A stretch of DNA of 64,000 nt from Sphingopyxis sp. UBA6723 (GCF_002454115.1 NZ_DKIH01000006.1:248641-312640); one strand, 5' to 3'. Positions 1 to 9,493 are shown, counted from the stretch's first letter. Notes: a model not told the origin generated them from the letters alone. Program-made: numbers and translations.

Positions 1-327
1 GAGCGGATCGCCCGTGGCAACTTCCTCTCCCATAGCCCGTCGTCGAGCGGATCATGCCAGCAAGCGGGACCACTGACCCCACACATTTAACCATGCCGAT
101 CCACACATCGCGCCTTGCCTCAATGACATTATGTAAACGTCAGCGTAGCGTTATATCAGGTCGCTTGCAAGGAGTATGCTGCGCACAAATCGGCCGACAG
201 ATCGTTTGAATAAGCACAGGATACTCTTGCTAAGGTTAGATAAAATTGTCAGGTGAAATCCCTATGAGATTCTTTCTGAACCGATATCGCACCTTGGGGT
301 TCATATTAACGACACTCGTAGGTGACA
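1..327. other. intergenic stretch, no gene seen
   Basis: This 327-base stretch lies downstream of the outer membrane lipoprotein gene, which is transcribed leftward and stops at 328. I see no convincing reading frame, RNA gene or strong hairpin followed by a T run. The base composition is more AT-rich than the neighbouring genes, as expected for a spacer between transcription units. Confidence 0.5.
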
Positions 328-1791
328 TTAAATCTTTGCTTGCACTTGCCATCCCAGGCCGAGTGATTTTTGCAGGGCGATCCATGACAGCGTGAGCGCC
401 GCCTTTCCCCGGACGAGGTCGGTTGCCGCCTGCTGCTGTTTGCGAAGCGTGCGATTTAGGTCGGCGCGCGAGATCACTCCGCCGGCAAATCGTTGTCGAT
501 CAAGATCGGCTGCGCCATCTGCCTGGGACTTGATCTGCGCGAACGCCACCAGGGCAGAGCGCTGCTGGCTAAAGCGCGACAACGCGCGCTCGGCGTCCTG
601 AAGTGCAGAAAGCACTGTCTTTCGATAGTTGGCAACTGCCTCGGCACGGACGGCGCTCGCCTGATCGACCGAGGCATCGACCCTACCGAAATCGAGGAAG
701 TTCCACTGCAGCTGCGGAATAGCGAGAATTGACGGGTTGCTCACATCAAAGAGATCGTCTGGCGACGTTCCGCCAAGTCCCAAGATTCCCATGAATGACA
801 GCTTCGGAAATCGTGCAGCCTCCGCAACACCGATCCGAGCCGTTGCTGCCGCCAGGCTGCGTTCGGCCGCGCGGATGTCGGGCCGACGTGCGACAAGGTT
901 GGAGGGGTCGCCCACGGCGACCTGTTCCGGCGGGAGGGGAACATCGAAGATCTGTTTCAGCGCTTCGTCCGTTGTCCCTGGGATCTGTCCAGCTAGAATG
1001 GCAAGCGCATCGAGCAATACCGCCGTGTCAGCTTCGGCCTCGGCGAGCTGAGACTTGAGCAACTCGAGCTCGGCATTTGCATTGCCGAGAGGGAACAGGG
1101 GCAAAACGCCTTGCTGATACCGTTGATAGGTTAGCGAGAGGATTTGATGCTGCAACTCGCACTCGGTTCGGTACGCTTTGGCTCGAAACTGGGCCTCGCG
1201 CAGGTTGACATAGGCATTGGCGACTTCGGCGGTCAGCTGGACCTTGGCATCCTCCACATTGGCAACCGCTGCCGCTGCCTGAGCGTTGCCGGCCTCGATC
1301 CGTCGCTGCGTTCCTCCTGCGAAATCCAGCTCCCAGTTAGCGTTGAGCCCGAGATTGTAGACACTGAGGCTATCATCCGCCTGTCCCTGCGGACTAACAG
1401 GCGCGCTCGCCGAAGGCGGGGCACTGTTCTGAATATCAAGGCCCGGCAAGCGGCCCTGAATAGCCGTCGCCTGGGTTCCAAGCGTCGGAAATCTTCCGGC
1501 CTTCTCCTGTCTCACGGATGCCCGCGCCTGCGCGATCCGCGCTTGCGCAGCCTGAAGCGAAGGATTGTCCGATAACGCGGCCTCGATAAGCCTGTTCAAT
1601 TCCGGATCGTTCAAAAGGAGCCACCAATCTGCCAGCTCGGGCTCGGCATCGCTGACGTTACCGCCGGCACGGACAAAGCCGTCATTTCGGTTCGCCGAGA
1701 ATACTTCTGGAGGCCCGGCGTAGTCTGGGCCCGCGACACAACCGGCCAGCAGAAACGAGGCGAGAAGCGATATTACAGATTTTTTTATCAT
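328..1791 (-). CDS. NodT-family outer membrane efflux lipoprotein
   Basis: This is the outer membrane channel of a tripartite drug efflux system, a TolC-like trimer that would take substrate from the periplasmic adaptor encoded upstream. The start is placed at the ATG at 1791 because it gives a lipoprotein signal (MIKKSVISLLASFLLAGC) with a lipobox at Cys18; an upstream in-frame ATG at 1821 would bury this signal and overlap the transporter gene. The 487-residue protein has the usual two OEP repeats, with the family sequence ARRPDIRAAE opening the second. It follows the MFS pump gene by 7 bases and is the third gene of a fusion protein-pump-channel operon. The substrate is unknown. Family assignment is secure. 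Confidence 0.9.
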   Translation of the reverse strand: MIKKSVISLLASFLLAGCVAGPDYAGPPEVFSANRNDGFVRAGGNVSDAEPELADWWLLLNDPELNRLIEAALSDNPSLQAAQARIAQARASVRQEKAGRFPTLGTQATAIQGRLPGLDIQNSAPPSASAPVSPQGQADDSLSVYNLGLNANWELDFAGGTQRRIEAGNAQAAAAVANVEDAKVQLTAEVANAYVNLREAQFRAKAYRTECELQHQILSLTYQRYQQGVLPLFPLGNANAELELLKSQLAEAEADTAVLLDALAILAGQIPGTTDEALKQIFDVPLPPEQVAVGDPSNLVARRPDIRAAERSLAAATARIGVAEAARFPKLSFMGILGLGGTSPDDLFDVSNPSILAIPQLQWNFLDFGRVDASVDQASAVRAEAVANYRKTVLSALQDAERALSRFSQQRSALVAFAQIKSQADGAADLDRQRFAGGVISRADLNRTLRKQQQAATDLVRGKAALTLSWIALQKSLGLGWQVQAKI

Positions 1792-1798
1792 ATCAGGC

Positions 1799-3370
1799 TC
1801 AGTGCATCGAAAGGGAAACATTCCTGGGAAGCGGCTTCAAAAAGATGACCAAAGGAACGGTCATCAAGGTTAGGACGCCCATCGCCAAGAACACATCATT
1901 GTAGGTCATTACGAACGCGTCCCGCTGGATGGTCCGGCCTAGCATCGACATGGCACCCTCCATCCCGCCGAAGCTTTTCGCGAGTTCATCAAGATAAATC
2001 TGGAGCGAAACACTGTTGGCATTCAGCGTTTCTTCCATGCGCCGGCTATGGTGCCAGATCCGCTGGTCCTGAAACGAAGCCAGTCCGGCCAAAGCGAAAG
2101 ATCCTCCGAGATTTCGAGCGGCGTTAAAAATACCGGAGGCATCGCCAGCATCTGTATTTGCCACTGAGGCTACGGTAGCCTGGTTCAGGAACATCATGGA
2201 CAGAATCATGCCAACGCCCCGAATAAGCTGGCTTTCGATGAATACGGCGCCCCCGGATTCCGCGGTGAGGCTTATGCTGACGAAACAGCTGGCCGCCATC
2301 AGAAGCATTCCGACTCCGACGGCAATGCGGATGTGGAGCCTACGGATCATTAAGGGCAGGATCGGCATAAGCACAAAGGCCGGAATACCCATCCAAAATA
2401 TAACGAGCCCGGTTTGAAAAGCGTTATAATCCGATATGATCGCAAGAAATTGGGGAATGACGTAGGTCGAACCATACATCACCATTCCCAAGGCGAGAGC
2501 CATCACCGCAACGCTTCCGAATTGGCGATTGAGAAGGAGGCGGAGTTTCAGGACGGGCTTGGACGCATTCAGCTGCCCGTAGATCAGTGAAGCGAAACCG
2601 ATGACGGCAATGAGGGCCAGCCAGCGAATAAGAGCGGATTCAAACCATTCCTCGCGATGCCCCTCCTCAAGCAACACAGTCAGAGCGCCCAACCCCAAAA
2701 TCAGGCCGGCAATGCCCGCCCAATCAGCATCGGTCAGATACTCCCACTTCGGCTCTTCGTGAGGAAGCCCGACGAATAGCAGCAGCAGCAGCACAGCGCA
2801 GATTGGAACATTGACAAAGAAGGCATAGTGCCAGCTCAAATTTTCGGTCAGCCAGCCACCGATCAGCGGCCCCATGACCGGACCCAGAATCACTGTCATG
2901 CCGAACAGCGCCATGCCGATCGGCTGTTGATGGGGCGGCAATCTTTTCGCCACGATGGTCATCGCAGTCGGTATCAGCGCACCACCCATGAAACCCTGAC
3001 CCGTGCGACCGATGATCATGGTCGTGAGGTCGGTCGCCATACCGCAAAGAATTGAAAAGCCGGTGAACGCGGAAACCGCAATGATGAGCAGATTTCGCAG
3101 TCCAAAAAGGCGTTCAAGCCAGGCGCTAAGCGGAATTACCACGATTTCGGCTACGAGAAATGCGGTGGCAATCCAGGTTCCCTCGGTGCCGCTGGCTCCG
3201 ATTTCGCCCTGGATCACCGGAAGCGCGGAATTGACGATAGAGATATCGAGTGTTGCGAGCATGGCGCCAAGTGCGCCCGCTGCGACCGCTATCCACGCGG
3301 TGATATCGGCATTCCGCCTGTCTGCAGTCGGAGTACCAGAGGCGCTGTTCGATGCCAACTCGGCGGTCAT
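1799..3370 (-). CDS. emrB: EmrB/QacA-type MFS drug efflux transporter (DHA2, 14 TMS)
   Basis: This is a 523-residue inner membrane proton-coupled exporter of the DHA2 family. It shows the N-terminal motif DISIVNSALPVIQGEIG and the antiporter motif C (GPVMGPLIGGW around residues 165-175), and hydrophobic segments consistent with 14 helices. Its ATG overlaps the stop codon of the adaptor gene by 4 bases (ATGA), so the two are translationally coupled, as in emrAB operons. With the adaptor and the NodT-type channel it would export hydrophobic toxic compounds across both membranes. The substrate cannot be read from the sequence. Confidence 0.92.
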   Translation of the reverse strand: MTAELASNSASGTPTADRRNADITAWIAVAAGALGAMLATLDISIVNSALPVIQGEIGASGTEGTWIATAFLVAEIVVIPLSAWLERLFGLRNLLIIAVSAFTGFSILCGMATDLTTMIIGRTGQGFMGGALIPTAMTIVAKRLPPHQQPIGMALFGMTVILGPVMGPLIGGWLTENLSWHYAFFVNVPICAVLLLLLFVGLPHEEPKWEYLTDADWAGIAGLILGLGALTVLLEEGHREEWFESALIRWLALIAVIGFASLIYGQLNASKPVLKLRLLLNRQFGSVAVMALALGMVMYGSTYVIPQFLAIISDYNAFQTGLVIFWMGIPAFVLMPILPLMIRRLHIRIAVGVGMLLMAASCFVSISLTAESGGAVFIESQLIRGVGMILSMMFLNQATVASVANTDAGDASGIFNAARNLGGSFALAGLASFQDQRIWHHSRRMEETLNANSVSLQIYLDELAKSFGGMEGAMSMLGRTIQRDAFVMTYNDVFLAMGVLTLMTVPLVIFLKPLPRNVSLSMH

Positions 3371-4521
3371 TTGTCGGTACTCGAGATCTCTTTCAGCTCT
3401 CCGGCAGCATTTCGCGTGTCGACAACTGCCACAACCGACATGCCCGGGACGAGCAGACGACGCACTTTGGGCGAGGCTATTATCGCGATACGAACCGTTA
3501 TCCGCTGAACAATCTTGGTGAAATTCCCTGTGGCGTTTTCGGGCGGCAGGATTGAAAATTCTGCTCCGGTTCCGGGGGAGATGCTCTCAACGCGTCCGGC
3601 AATCTCAAAGTCGGGAAGTGCGTCGACCTCGAGCTTGACCGGTTGCCCCGCCCGCAAAAGGCCGACCTGCGTCTCCTTGAAATTAGCGATGACGTAGATT
3701 TCGTTTACCGGAACCACCGTCATCAATCGCTGGCCGGGCTGAACGAATTGGCCGACCCTTACTGTTAGATCGCCAACGCGACCTCCCTTGCTGGCTCGCA
3801 GCAGGGTCGATGTGACATCTAGGTCGGCCGCTTCCAGCTGCGCGCGGGCCGCGTCAGCTTGGGCTTCGGTCTGGTCGATCTGTTTGAACAAGGTGGCCCT
3901 CCGACCGTTGGCGGCAGAGACTGCTGCCTGGGCAGCAACAAAGTCGGCGTGCGCTTGCTGCGCCTGTGTCTCATATTGTTGAAGCTTTTCTCGCGGCTCC
4001 GCACCGGTCGCGGCGAGGGGGCGATACCTCGCTACCTGCTCATTGGCGAGGTCGAGCGCCGCGCGCTTGGCGGCGAGTTGGGCCCGCGCCTGTCGAATCG
4101 CTGAGTCCTGTTCGGTTACTTGCGAGCGGATTGTGTCGGCGCCGGCCAGCGTCGCCGCAATCTGCGCACGCGCCTGTTGCGCCTGGGCTCTATAATCTCG
4201 CACATCTAGTTGCACGAGCGCCTCGCCGGGACTGACCCGCCCGTTCTCAGAGACGAGCACCGCGTCCACGTATCCGGCCACTTTTGATGAAACCACAACG
4301 CTGTCGGCCGCGACATAGGCGTTGTCGGTCGACTGCATGTACTGCCCGTAGGTGACATGCCTGTAATACCACCAACCACCTGCAATCAGCGCAGCAGTGA
4401 TGGCTATGATGAGGATGAGGCGAAATTTGGGTTGCGATTTCAGGCTGGATGCGGGCGCGCGATCCTGTTCCCGCTCATTTGGTTCGTCGGTCATCTGCCT
4501 CTTTCGAAGGATTTTGGACAT
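3367..4521 (-). CDS. emrA: EmrA/HlyD-type membrane fusion protein
   Basis: This periplasmic adaptor (384 residues) bridges the MFS pump and the outer membrane channel. After a charged 30-residue N-terminus comes one membrane helix (residues about 34-52, FRLILIIAITAALIAGGWW), then the family sequence STDNAYVAADSVVVSSKVAGYV, a long alanine/glutamine-rich alpha-helical hairpin (about residues 100-220), and a beta-barrel half containing the lipoyl-type return strand. It is the first gene of the leftward operon and faces a MarR regulator gene across a spacer of about 100 bases. The arrangement is typical of emrA-like genes controlled by MarR proteins. Confidence 0.92.
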   Translation of the reverse strand: MSKILRKRQMTDEPNEREQDRAPASSLKSQPKFRLILIIAITAALIAGGWWYYRHVTYGQYMQSTDNAYVAADSVVVSSKVAGYVDAVLVSENGRVSPGEALVQLDVRDYRAQAQQARAQIAATLAGADTIRSQVTEQDSAIRQARAQLAAKRAALDLANEQVARYRPLAATGAEPREKLQQYETQAQQAHADFVAAQAAVSAANGRRATLFKQIDQTEAQADAARAQLEAADLDVTSTLLRASKGGRVGDLTVRVGQFVQPGQRLMTVVPVNEIYVIANFKETQVGLLRAGQPVKLEVDALPDFEIAGRVESISPGTGAEFSILPPENATGNFTKIVQRITVRIAIIASPKVRRLLVPGMSVVAVVDTRNAAGELKEISSTDK

Positions 4522-4564
4522 GTGCTAAGTCGCTTCATGGCGTGGCGTAGACCGTTCCATCCAG

Positions 4565-4585
4565 TTAGTAAAATCGTTTAGTAAT
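4565..4585. promoter_or_regulatory. possible MarR operator, direct repeat TTAGTAA
   Basis: The spacer between the divergent emrA and marR genes contains TTAGTAA twice, beginning at 4565 and 4578, 13 bases apart, with the imperfect mirror TAAA-ATCG-TTTA between them. MarR regulators commonly bind such AT-rich repeats between themselves and a divergent efflux operon. Binding is inferred from position only. Confidence 0.3.
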
Positions 4586-4625
4586 TTGCGTTTTGGCATT
4601 CCCACGAAACGGACTAGGCAGCGGT

Positions 4626-5114
4626 ATGAACGCAAATCTCGACACAATGCCGCCACGGCTTCGCGAAGGCGCCCTCACCGACGACGACCGTATGCTATAT
4701 TTGATGGACGAGATTAGTCGGGGGGCGAGGCGCGCTTATGACGCACGGATTGCCAAGAGCGGCCTCAATCAGACGCAGTGGCGCATCATCGGACAACTTC
4801 TCCGCGAACCATCGTTGACGCAGGCCGGAATTGCCAAGCGACTAGAGTTGGAATCCGCCACGATCGGTCAAGCCGTCGCTGGCCTTTGTGAGAAAGGATT
4901 GATGGAAAGGCGACGAGCCAAAACGGACGGCCGGGCATGGCAGCTCATCCTGACCCAGGAGCTCGACAGGTTGTTGCCCCAACTGAGAGAATCCGCGGAC
5001 GGGCTGCATAGGGTCTTATGGCGGAACGCCACGCGCGACGAAAAACGGACGTTGCTGGACATTCTTGTGCGGATTGCGTCGAATCTCGATCAGAGCCGGA
5101 CCGATGCGGAATAG
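4626..5114 (+). CDS. MarR-family transcriptional regulator
   Basis: A 162-residue winged helix-turn-helix regulator, read from the ATG at 4626 (MNANLD); an in-frame ATG 33 bases upstream gives an unlikely leader. The winged helix lies at about residues 45-110: LNQTQWRIIGQLL, SLTQAGIAKRLELESATIG and the wing KTDGRAWQLILTQ. It is divergent from the efflux operon and most simply represses it, releasing DNA when a phenolic or other toxic ligand binds; the ligand is unknown. A UbiB-type gene follows after 5 bases and may be co-transcribed. Confidence 0.88.
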   Translation: MNANLDTMPPRLREGALTDDDRMLYLMDEISRGARRAYDARIAKSGLNQTQWRIIGQLLREPSLTQAGIAKRLELESATIGQAVAGLCEKGLMERRRAKTDGRAWQLILTQELDRLLPQLRESADGLHRVLWRNATRDEKRTLLDILVRIASNLDQSRTDAE

Positions 5115-5119
5115 GACAT

Positions 5120-6709
5120 ATGCCTGGGTTCCGAGATAAACCGATAGGAGACATCGCACGCGCCGCCGAGATAGGACAGATTCTTGTCCGGCACGGCGCC
5201 AAAAGCCTGGCGGGCGCGCTCGGCGTCATTCCGCATCCTGCCAATTCAATCGATCCAGGTGAATTGCGGCCGGCGGCGGTCGTCGCACTCCTGCGCGACA
5301 TTGGTCCGGTCGGAATAAAGCTTGGACAGCTGCTGGCGACGCGCAGCGATCTGTTTTCCAGGTCCTGGATTGCTGCCTTCGCGACGCTCCACGATCAGGT
5401 TTCTCCGGTGCCATTCGAAGAAATCGAGCCCATCCTTGCCGCAAGCTGGGGAGCTGACTGGCGAGGGGAATTCACCCAATTCGATGAACAACCACTGGCT
5501 TCGGCTTCGGTAGCGCAGACCTACTCTGCTTCGCTGCTCGACGGCGCCGGCGTTATCATAAAGGTGCGGCGTCCGGGCACTGCTGCGCGAATGGAGGCCG
5601 ATGTGCGGCTGCTGTCGCGCCTCGCCGCCGTTGCCGAGGATCGATCCCCTGAAATCGCCCGCTATCGCCCCGTAGAGTTCCTGCGAACCTTTGGCAGAAA
5701 TCTTGCCTGGGAAATGGATCTGGCAGCCGAAGCTCGTGCATGCGAGCGTATCGGTGGCTATCTTGACACGCTTGGGATCAAGACTCCAACAATTCATTGG
5801 GAACTGACGGGGATACGGGTCAACGTCCAGGAGCGGCTGTATGGAACGCCCGCGTCTGCGCTCGAGGCCGGCTCGACCGACCCACGCGTGGCGGCGTTCG
5901 CGAGACAATATGCGAATGCAGTCCTGCGCATGATCATTCTGAATGGCGAATTCCATGGCGATCCGCATCCGGGCAATGTTTTCCTTATCGGGGAACAGGA
6001 TGTGGGCTTTATCGACTTTGGATCGGTCGGCACTCTCACGAAGGCGAGACGCGAGGAGCTGGTGCGACTTGTCATGGCTATAGCCGACGAGGACACAGCC
6101 GACGTCGCGAACGTGTTGCTCGAATGGGCCGGAAATCCAAAAGTTGACCGTGATGGGCTCACCCAGAATTTGGACCAGCTGATAGGTGAATTCAGAGGAA
6201 CCGTCCTTTCGGGGATTGAGTTCTCGCATATTTTCAGCCGCGTGTTCGATCTCCTGCGAGACTATCAGCTCGCACTTCCGCCTGATCTGGCGATCCTTCT
6301 TCGAACATTGCTCACGGCGGAAGGGTTTGCGCGTTCCTTTGCGCCTGACTATAATATCGGGGAGGAAACACGCCCCATCATGTTGGAGCTGTTCGCAGAA
6401 AGATTCTCCCTTGGCAGGAATCGCGCCAATTTAAAAAAAGTTGGCCGACAACTCCTCGCCCTAGCGGCGATCATGCCTGACCTTCTCGATAACGCCGCCG
6501 CTATAGCCAAGTCCGGGCATGTGCCTGTCCAGATTGATCCGGCAAGTTTTGAGAAGCTCGCAGCCATTCGCCGCGCGAGCCAGCCTGTCAAAGGTCCTGT
6601 GGCGGCCGCACTTATCGTCTCCGCGGCGCTGCTTGCGAATCAATCCTGGGTGCTTGCAAGTGTTGCAGTGGCTCTTGCCGGGTTGGTTCTTCTGCGCAAA
6701 TGGCGATAA
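5120..6709 (+). CDS. UbiB/AarF (ABC1/ADCK)-family atypical kinase-like protein
   Basis: A 529-residue member of the UbiB family, which supports ubiquinone synthesis or lipid handling in bacteria and mitochondria. The start at 5120 follows a TAGGA ribosome site and avoids the longer frame that overlaps marR. Family hallmarks are present: KLGQLLATR (the KxGQ motif), the nucleotide-binding lysine in VIIKVRRPG, the catalytic FHGDPHPGN, and FIDFG as the metal-binding DFG. The C-terminus ends in two hydrophobic segments (AALIVSAALLANQSWVLASV and following), as in membrane-bound UbiB. It lies directly behind marR, far from recognisable ubi genes, so it may be a paralogue rather than the housekeeping UbiB. 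Confidence 0.88.
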   Translation: MPGFRDKPIGDIARAAEIGQILVRHGAKSLAGALGVIPHPANSIDPGELRPAAVVALLRDIGPVGIKLGQLLATRSDLFSRSWIAAFATLHDQVSPVPFEEIEPILAASWGADWRGEFTQFDEQPLASASVAQTYSASLLDGAGVIIKVRRPGTAARMEADVRLLSRLAAVAEDRSPEIARYRPVEFLRTFGRNLAWEMDLAAEARACERIGGYLDTLGIKTPTIHWELTGIRVNVQERLYGTPASALEAGSTDPRVAAFARQYANAVLRMIILNGEFHGDPHPGNVFLIGEQDVGFIDFGSVGTLTKARREELVRLVMAIADEDTADVANVLLEWAGNPKVDRDGLTQNLDQLIGEFRGTVLSGIEFSHIFSRVFDLLRDYQLALPPDLAILLRTLLTAEGFARSFAPDYNIGEETRPIMLELFAERFSLGRNRANLKKVGRQLLALAAIMPDLLDNAAAIAKSGHVPVQIDPASFEKLAAIRRASQPVKGPVAAALIVSAALLANQSWVLASVAVALAGLVLLRKWR

Positions 6710-6770
6710 GATCGTTGCTCAGCTTGAACGGGCCAGCGTCCAATATCAGGCCAACTGAGAACTGGAGTTT

Positions 6771-7544
6771 ATGATGACACTGCAGAAGCCAGTCGATCCG
6801 GTCCCCGCAGCCACCATGCTGTTGCTTCGCGACGAGCCGGAGTTCCAGGTGCTGATGGTCAAGCGGCATCACCAGATCGATTTTGCATCCGGCGCGCTGG
6901 TCTTTCCCGGTGGAAAGCCTTCTGCTGCCGATGAAGCGCCTGAATGGGCCGATTATTGCAGGGGCTGGAAAACGCTAGATCCTACGCAGCGCACCCTTCG
7001 GATTGCCGCGATTCGTGAAGCCTTTGAGGAAGCAGGCATCCTGCTGGCCGATCATCGCGACGGTAGCGAGTTCGAGGATATTTGCGATCTTGAAAGCCGC
7101 AAAGCCGTCGAGCGAGGCGAGCGCGAATTTTTCGACATTGTGCGCGAGGCCGATGTGCAACTGCGCCTTGATCGCCTGAGCGAGTTCGCGCGGTGGATCA
7201 CGCCCAGCTTTATGCAAAAGCGCTTCGACACTCATTTCTTCGTCGTTCGCGCCCCAGAGCGCCAGATCGCAGCATGTGATGGATATGAAACCGTTGATGC
7301 GGAATGGCTTTCGCCAAGCAAAGCCCTGAAACTGGGTGTCAGCGGTGAACGAACGATCATCTTTCCCACGCGATTGAACCTGCAACTGCTAGCCGAAGCT
7401 GCGAGCGCAGACGATTGCGTCGCGCGGGCCAAGGCTCGCGAAATCGTGCCGGTCCTTCCAGAAGTCATCCAGCGAGACGGCAAGAACATCCTCACTATTC
7501 CCGCCAACGCAGGATACGGCGCAGCGTATGAAATTTTAAGTTGA
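6771..7544 (+). CDS. NUDIX hydrolase (NUDT7/NUDT19-like)
   Basis: A 257-residue NUDIX protein expected to hydrolyse a nucleoside diphosphate linked to another group. The Nudix box is split by an insertion: VFPGGKPSAADE lies about 40 residues before REAFEEAGILLAD, which carries the metal-binding glutamates. Such an insertion is typical of the NUDT7/NUDT19 acyl-CoA diphosphatase-like branch, so a CoA ester is a reasonable but unproven substrate and would suit the acyl-CoA cluster nearby. A TGGAG ribosome site stands 4-8 bases before the ATG at 6771. It converges on the ferredoxin gene. Confidence 0.85.
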   Translation: MMTLQKPVDPVPAATMLLLRDEPEFQVLMVKRHHQIDFASGALVFPGGKPSAADEAPEWADYCRGWKTLDPTQRTLRIAAIREAFEEAGILLADHRDGSEFEDICDLESRKAVERGEREFFDIVREADVQLRLDRLSEFARWITPSFMQKRFDTHFFVVRAPERQIAACDGYETVDAEWLSPSKALKLGVSGERTIIFPTRLNLQLLAEAASADDCVARAKAREIVPVLPEVIQRDGKNILTIPANAGYGAAYEILS

Positions 7545-7714
7545 AAGGCACTGTTGGCACGCCCCCCTCGACTCGCGGGCGCACGAGAGCTAGGTCAGCA
7601 CAGATCCGCCATTTGATGTGGAACCTCTGAAAGGTAGCAAGTACCTCCTGGTTGAGCTCTACTCGCGATTTCAGACAGTCGAGCGTCGTGTGAAACACGC
7701 GTCACGCAGGCATG

Positions 7715-8041
7715 TCAGTATTGCTGCTCGGGAACATGCAGAATCAGACCTTCCATCAAGGGCTCGATGGGGATCTGGCAAGCGAGGCGACTATATTCGT
7801 TCGCCCCTTCCGCAAACTGCAGGAGGTCTGCCTCCGCAGCGCCTTCGGCCAAGCGGCCGACCTTGTCGATCCAGGCCGGATCCACAAACACATGGCAGGT
7901 TGCACAAGCGCACACCCCGCCGCAATCACCGTCGATGCCCGGCACATCGTTGAACAGCGCCGCTTCGCGCGCTGTCTCACCTTCGGCTATGTCGACTGCC
8001 CTCCGCGTTCCATCGCTGGAAACGAACGTCACTTTGACCAT
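7715..8041 (-). CDS. 2Fe-2S ferredoxin, partner of the adjacent P450
   Basis: A 108-residue adrenodoxin/putidaredoxin-type ferredoxin that would carry electrons to the CYP153 enzyme encoded just upstream. Start at 8041 (MVKVTF) is chosen because GGAG lies 7 bases before it; an in-frame ATG at 8071 lacks this and adds a polar leader. Cluster ligands are Cys40, Cys46 and Cys49 (in CGGVCACATC) and Cys88 (in RLACQIP), the C-x5-C-x2-C...C pattern of the class. It follows the P450 gene by 30 bases on the same strand. No ferredoxin reductase gene is visible in the window, so the reductase must be encoded elsewhere. Confidence 0.93.
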   Translation of the reverse strand: MVKVTFVSSDGTRRAVDIAEGETAREAALFNDVPGIDGDCGGVCACATCHVFVDPAWIDKVGRLAEGAAEADLLQFAEGANEYSRLACQIPIEPLMEGLILHVPEQQY

Positions 8042-8071
8042 ATCAAGCTCCGCTTTTTTTGAATCAGCCAA

Positions 8072-9334
8072 TCAGCGGGCGTGGAGCCTCACCGGCAGTT
8101 TCGTAATCCCTCGCACTAGGTTCGAGAACAGGCGCTCGGGTTCACCGGTCACTTCGATCTTCGCGAACCGCTTGTGGATCTCTTCCCAGATGATCCGTAG
8201 TTGCAGTTCTGCGAGCCGGTTGCCCATACAGCGATGAATGCCATAGCCGAAAGACAGATGATGCCGTGGGTTCTTACGGTCTATGATGAACTCGTCCGCC
8301 CTGTCGATGACCGTCTCGTCGCGGTTACCCGACAGGTACCACATCACAACCTTGTCGCCTTTTCTGATCTTCTTGCCGCCGATCTCCCAATCTTGCAGCG
8401 CCGTGCGGCGCATATGGGTCAGCGGTGTCTGCCAGCGGATGATCTCTGGCACCATGCTAGTGATGAGCCCAGGATCGTTATTCAATTTCAAATACGCGTC
8501 CGGGTTCTGGTTCAGTGCCAGGACACCACCGCTGATCGAGTTGCGCGTGGTGTCATTGCCGCCCACGATAAGCAGCAAGAGGTTGCCCAGAAACTCCAGG
8601 AAGGGCATGTCCCGTGTCGCCGGAGAATGCGCCATCATGGAGATCAGGTCATTCTTCGGCTCCGCATTGATGCGCTGCTCCCACAGACCCTTGAAATACA
8701 TTGCGCATTCGATCAGCTCTGCGCGCCGCGCCTCATAGGATGCGACGATCCCAGTTTCAGGGGCGGCCGTTGTGACGTCGGACCAGCGCGTGAGCTTGCG
8801 GCGTTCCTCCCACGGGAAGTCGAACAGAGTCGCAAGGGTCATTGTGGTCAATTCGACCGACACCTTATCAACCCAATCAATATCTTCGCCGACCGGCAAG
8901 TCGTCGAGGATTTGGCATGCTCGTTCGCGGATAGTTGGCTCAAGCAGCAGCAAGTTGGACGGCGCGACCGCACCAGTAACGGCCTTTCGTTGCTGGTTGT
9001 GCTTTGGTGGGTCCATCGCGATGAACATTTCAAGTTCAAGCGCGCTTTTCGCCGAGTGCATGTCCTCGATGGCGATACCGCCGAGCTTCGCCTCTGACGA
9101 AAATACCTTATGGTTGGTGTCCACGGCCATGATGTCGTCGAACTTTGTAATCGACCAATATGGTCCGACATAGCTTTCGCGGCAGTAGTGGACCGGCTCC
9201 TCTCGGCGAAGCCGCTCGAAGAACAGGCCGACCGTGTCTTTCTGGAAAAGGCTCGGACGCGCAACATCAATCTCGTCGATCGGGATGAAAGCGACCTTTT
9301 CGCGGATATTCGGCTCCACCATGTCGGTATCCAT
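8072..9334 (-). CDS. CYP153-family cytochrome P450 (terminal/alicyclic hydroxylase)
   Basis: A 420-residue soluble bacterial P450. The I-helix oxygen motif is VGGNDTTRNS, the K-helix ExxR is EIIRWQTP, and the heme loop is FGYGIHRCMGNRLAE with Cys369 as the iron ligand. Stretches such as EMFIAMDPPKH, VVMWYLSGNRDE and GNRLAELQLR are strongly characteristic of CYP153, whose members hydroxylate n-alkanes, alicyclic compounds or terpenes such as limonene, usually with a dedicated ferredoxin and reductase. Here the ferredoxin follows directly. The gene is divergent from a FadR-type regulator across a 186-base spacer with two CTTATAAG palindromes. The substrate is unknown; the downstream BVMO argues for an alicyclic or ketone-forming route. 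Confidence 0.92.
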   Translation of the reverse strand: MDTDMVEPNIREKVAFIPIDEIDVARPSLFQKDTVGLFFERLRREEPVHYCRESYVGPYWSITKFDDIMAVDTNHKVFSSEAKLGGIAIEDMHSAKSALELEMFIAMDPPKHNQQRKAVTGAVAPSNLLLLEPTIRERACQILDDLPVGEDIDWVDKVSVELTTMTLATLFDFPWEERRKLTRWSDVTTAAPETGIVASYEARRAELIECAMYFKGLWEQRINAEPKNDLISMMAHSPATRDMPFLEFLGNLLLLIVGGNDTTRNSISGGVLALNQNPDAYLKLNNDPGLITSMVPEIIRWQTPLTHMRRTALQDWEIGGKKIRKGDKVVMWYLSGNRDETVIDRADEFIIDRKNPRHHLSFGYGIHRCMGNRLAELQLRIIWEEIHKRFAKIEVTGEPERLFSNLVRGITKLPVRLHAR

Positions 9335-9410
9335 GTCGCGCCCTTCGTCGATAACAGCACAATTGCCCTACTTGAAATCGTAAATCCCTTCTCAGGCTCA
9401 GTCAATAATG

Positions 9411-9493
9411 CTTATAAGGTTTTATCATTTTTTTGCATCTGAAACATTTTTATCTCACGCCCATGGACATAAACGGAACTTAAATCTTATAAG
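9411..9493. promoter_or_regulatory. duplicated palindrome CTTATAAG between P450 and GntR genes
   Basis: The 8-base palindrome CTTATAAG occurs at 9411-9418 (context ATGCTTATAAGGTTT) and again at 9486-9493 (context AAATCTTATAAGGCTTC), 75 bases apart, about seven helical turns. Both copies lie in the spacer between the divergent P450 and regulator genes; the second ends 28 bases before the regulator start. They are candidate operators of the FadR-type regulator, possibly used together through looping. This is inferred from symmetry and position. Confidence 0.5.

Noticed and set aside
5246..6229. 327-codon minus-strand frame inside the UbiB-like gene
   Set aside because: Antisense to all UbiB motifs and without protein-family features.
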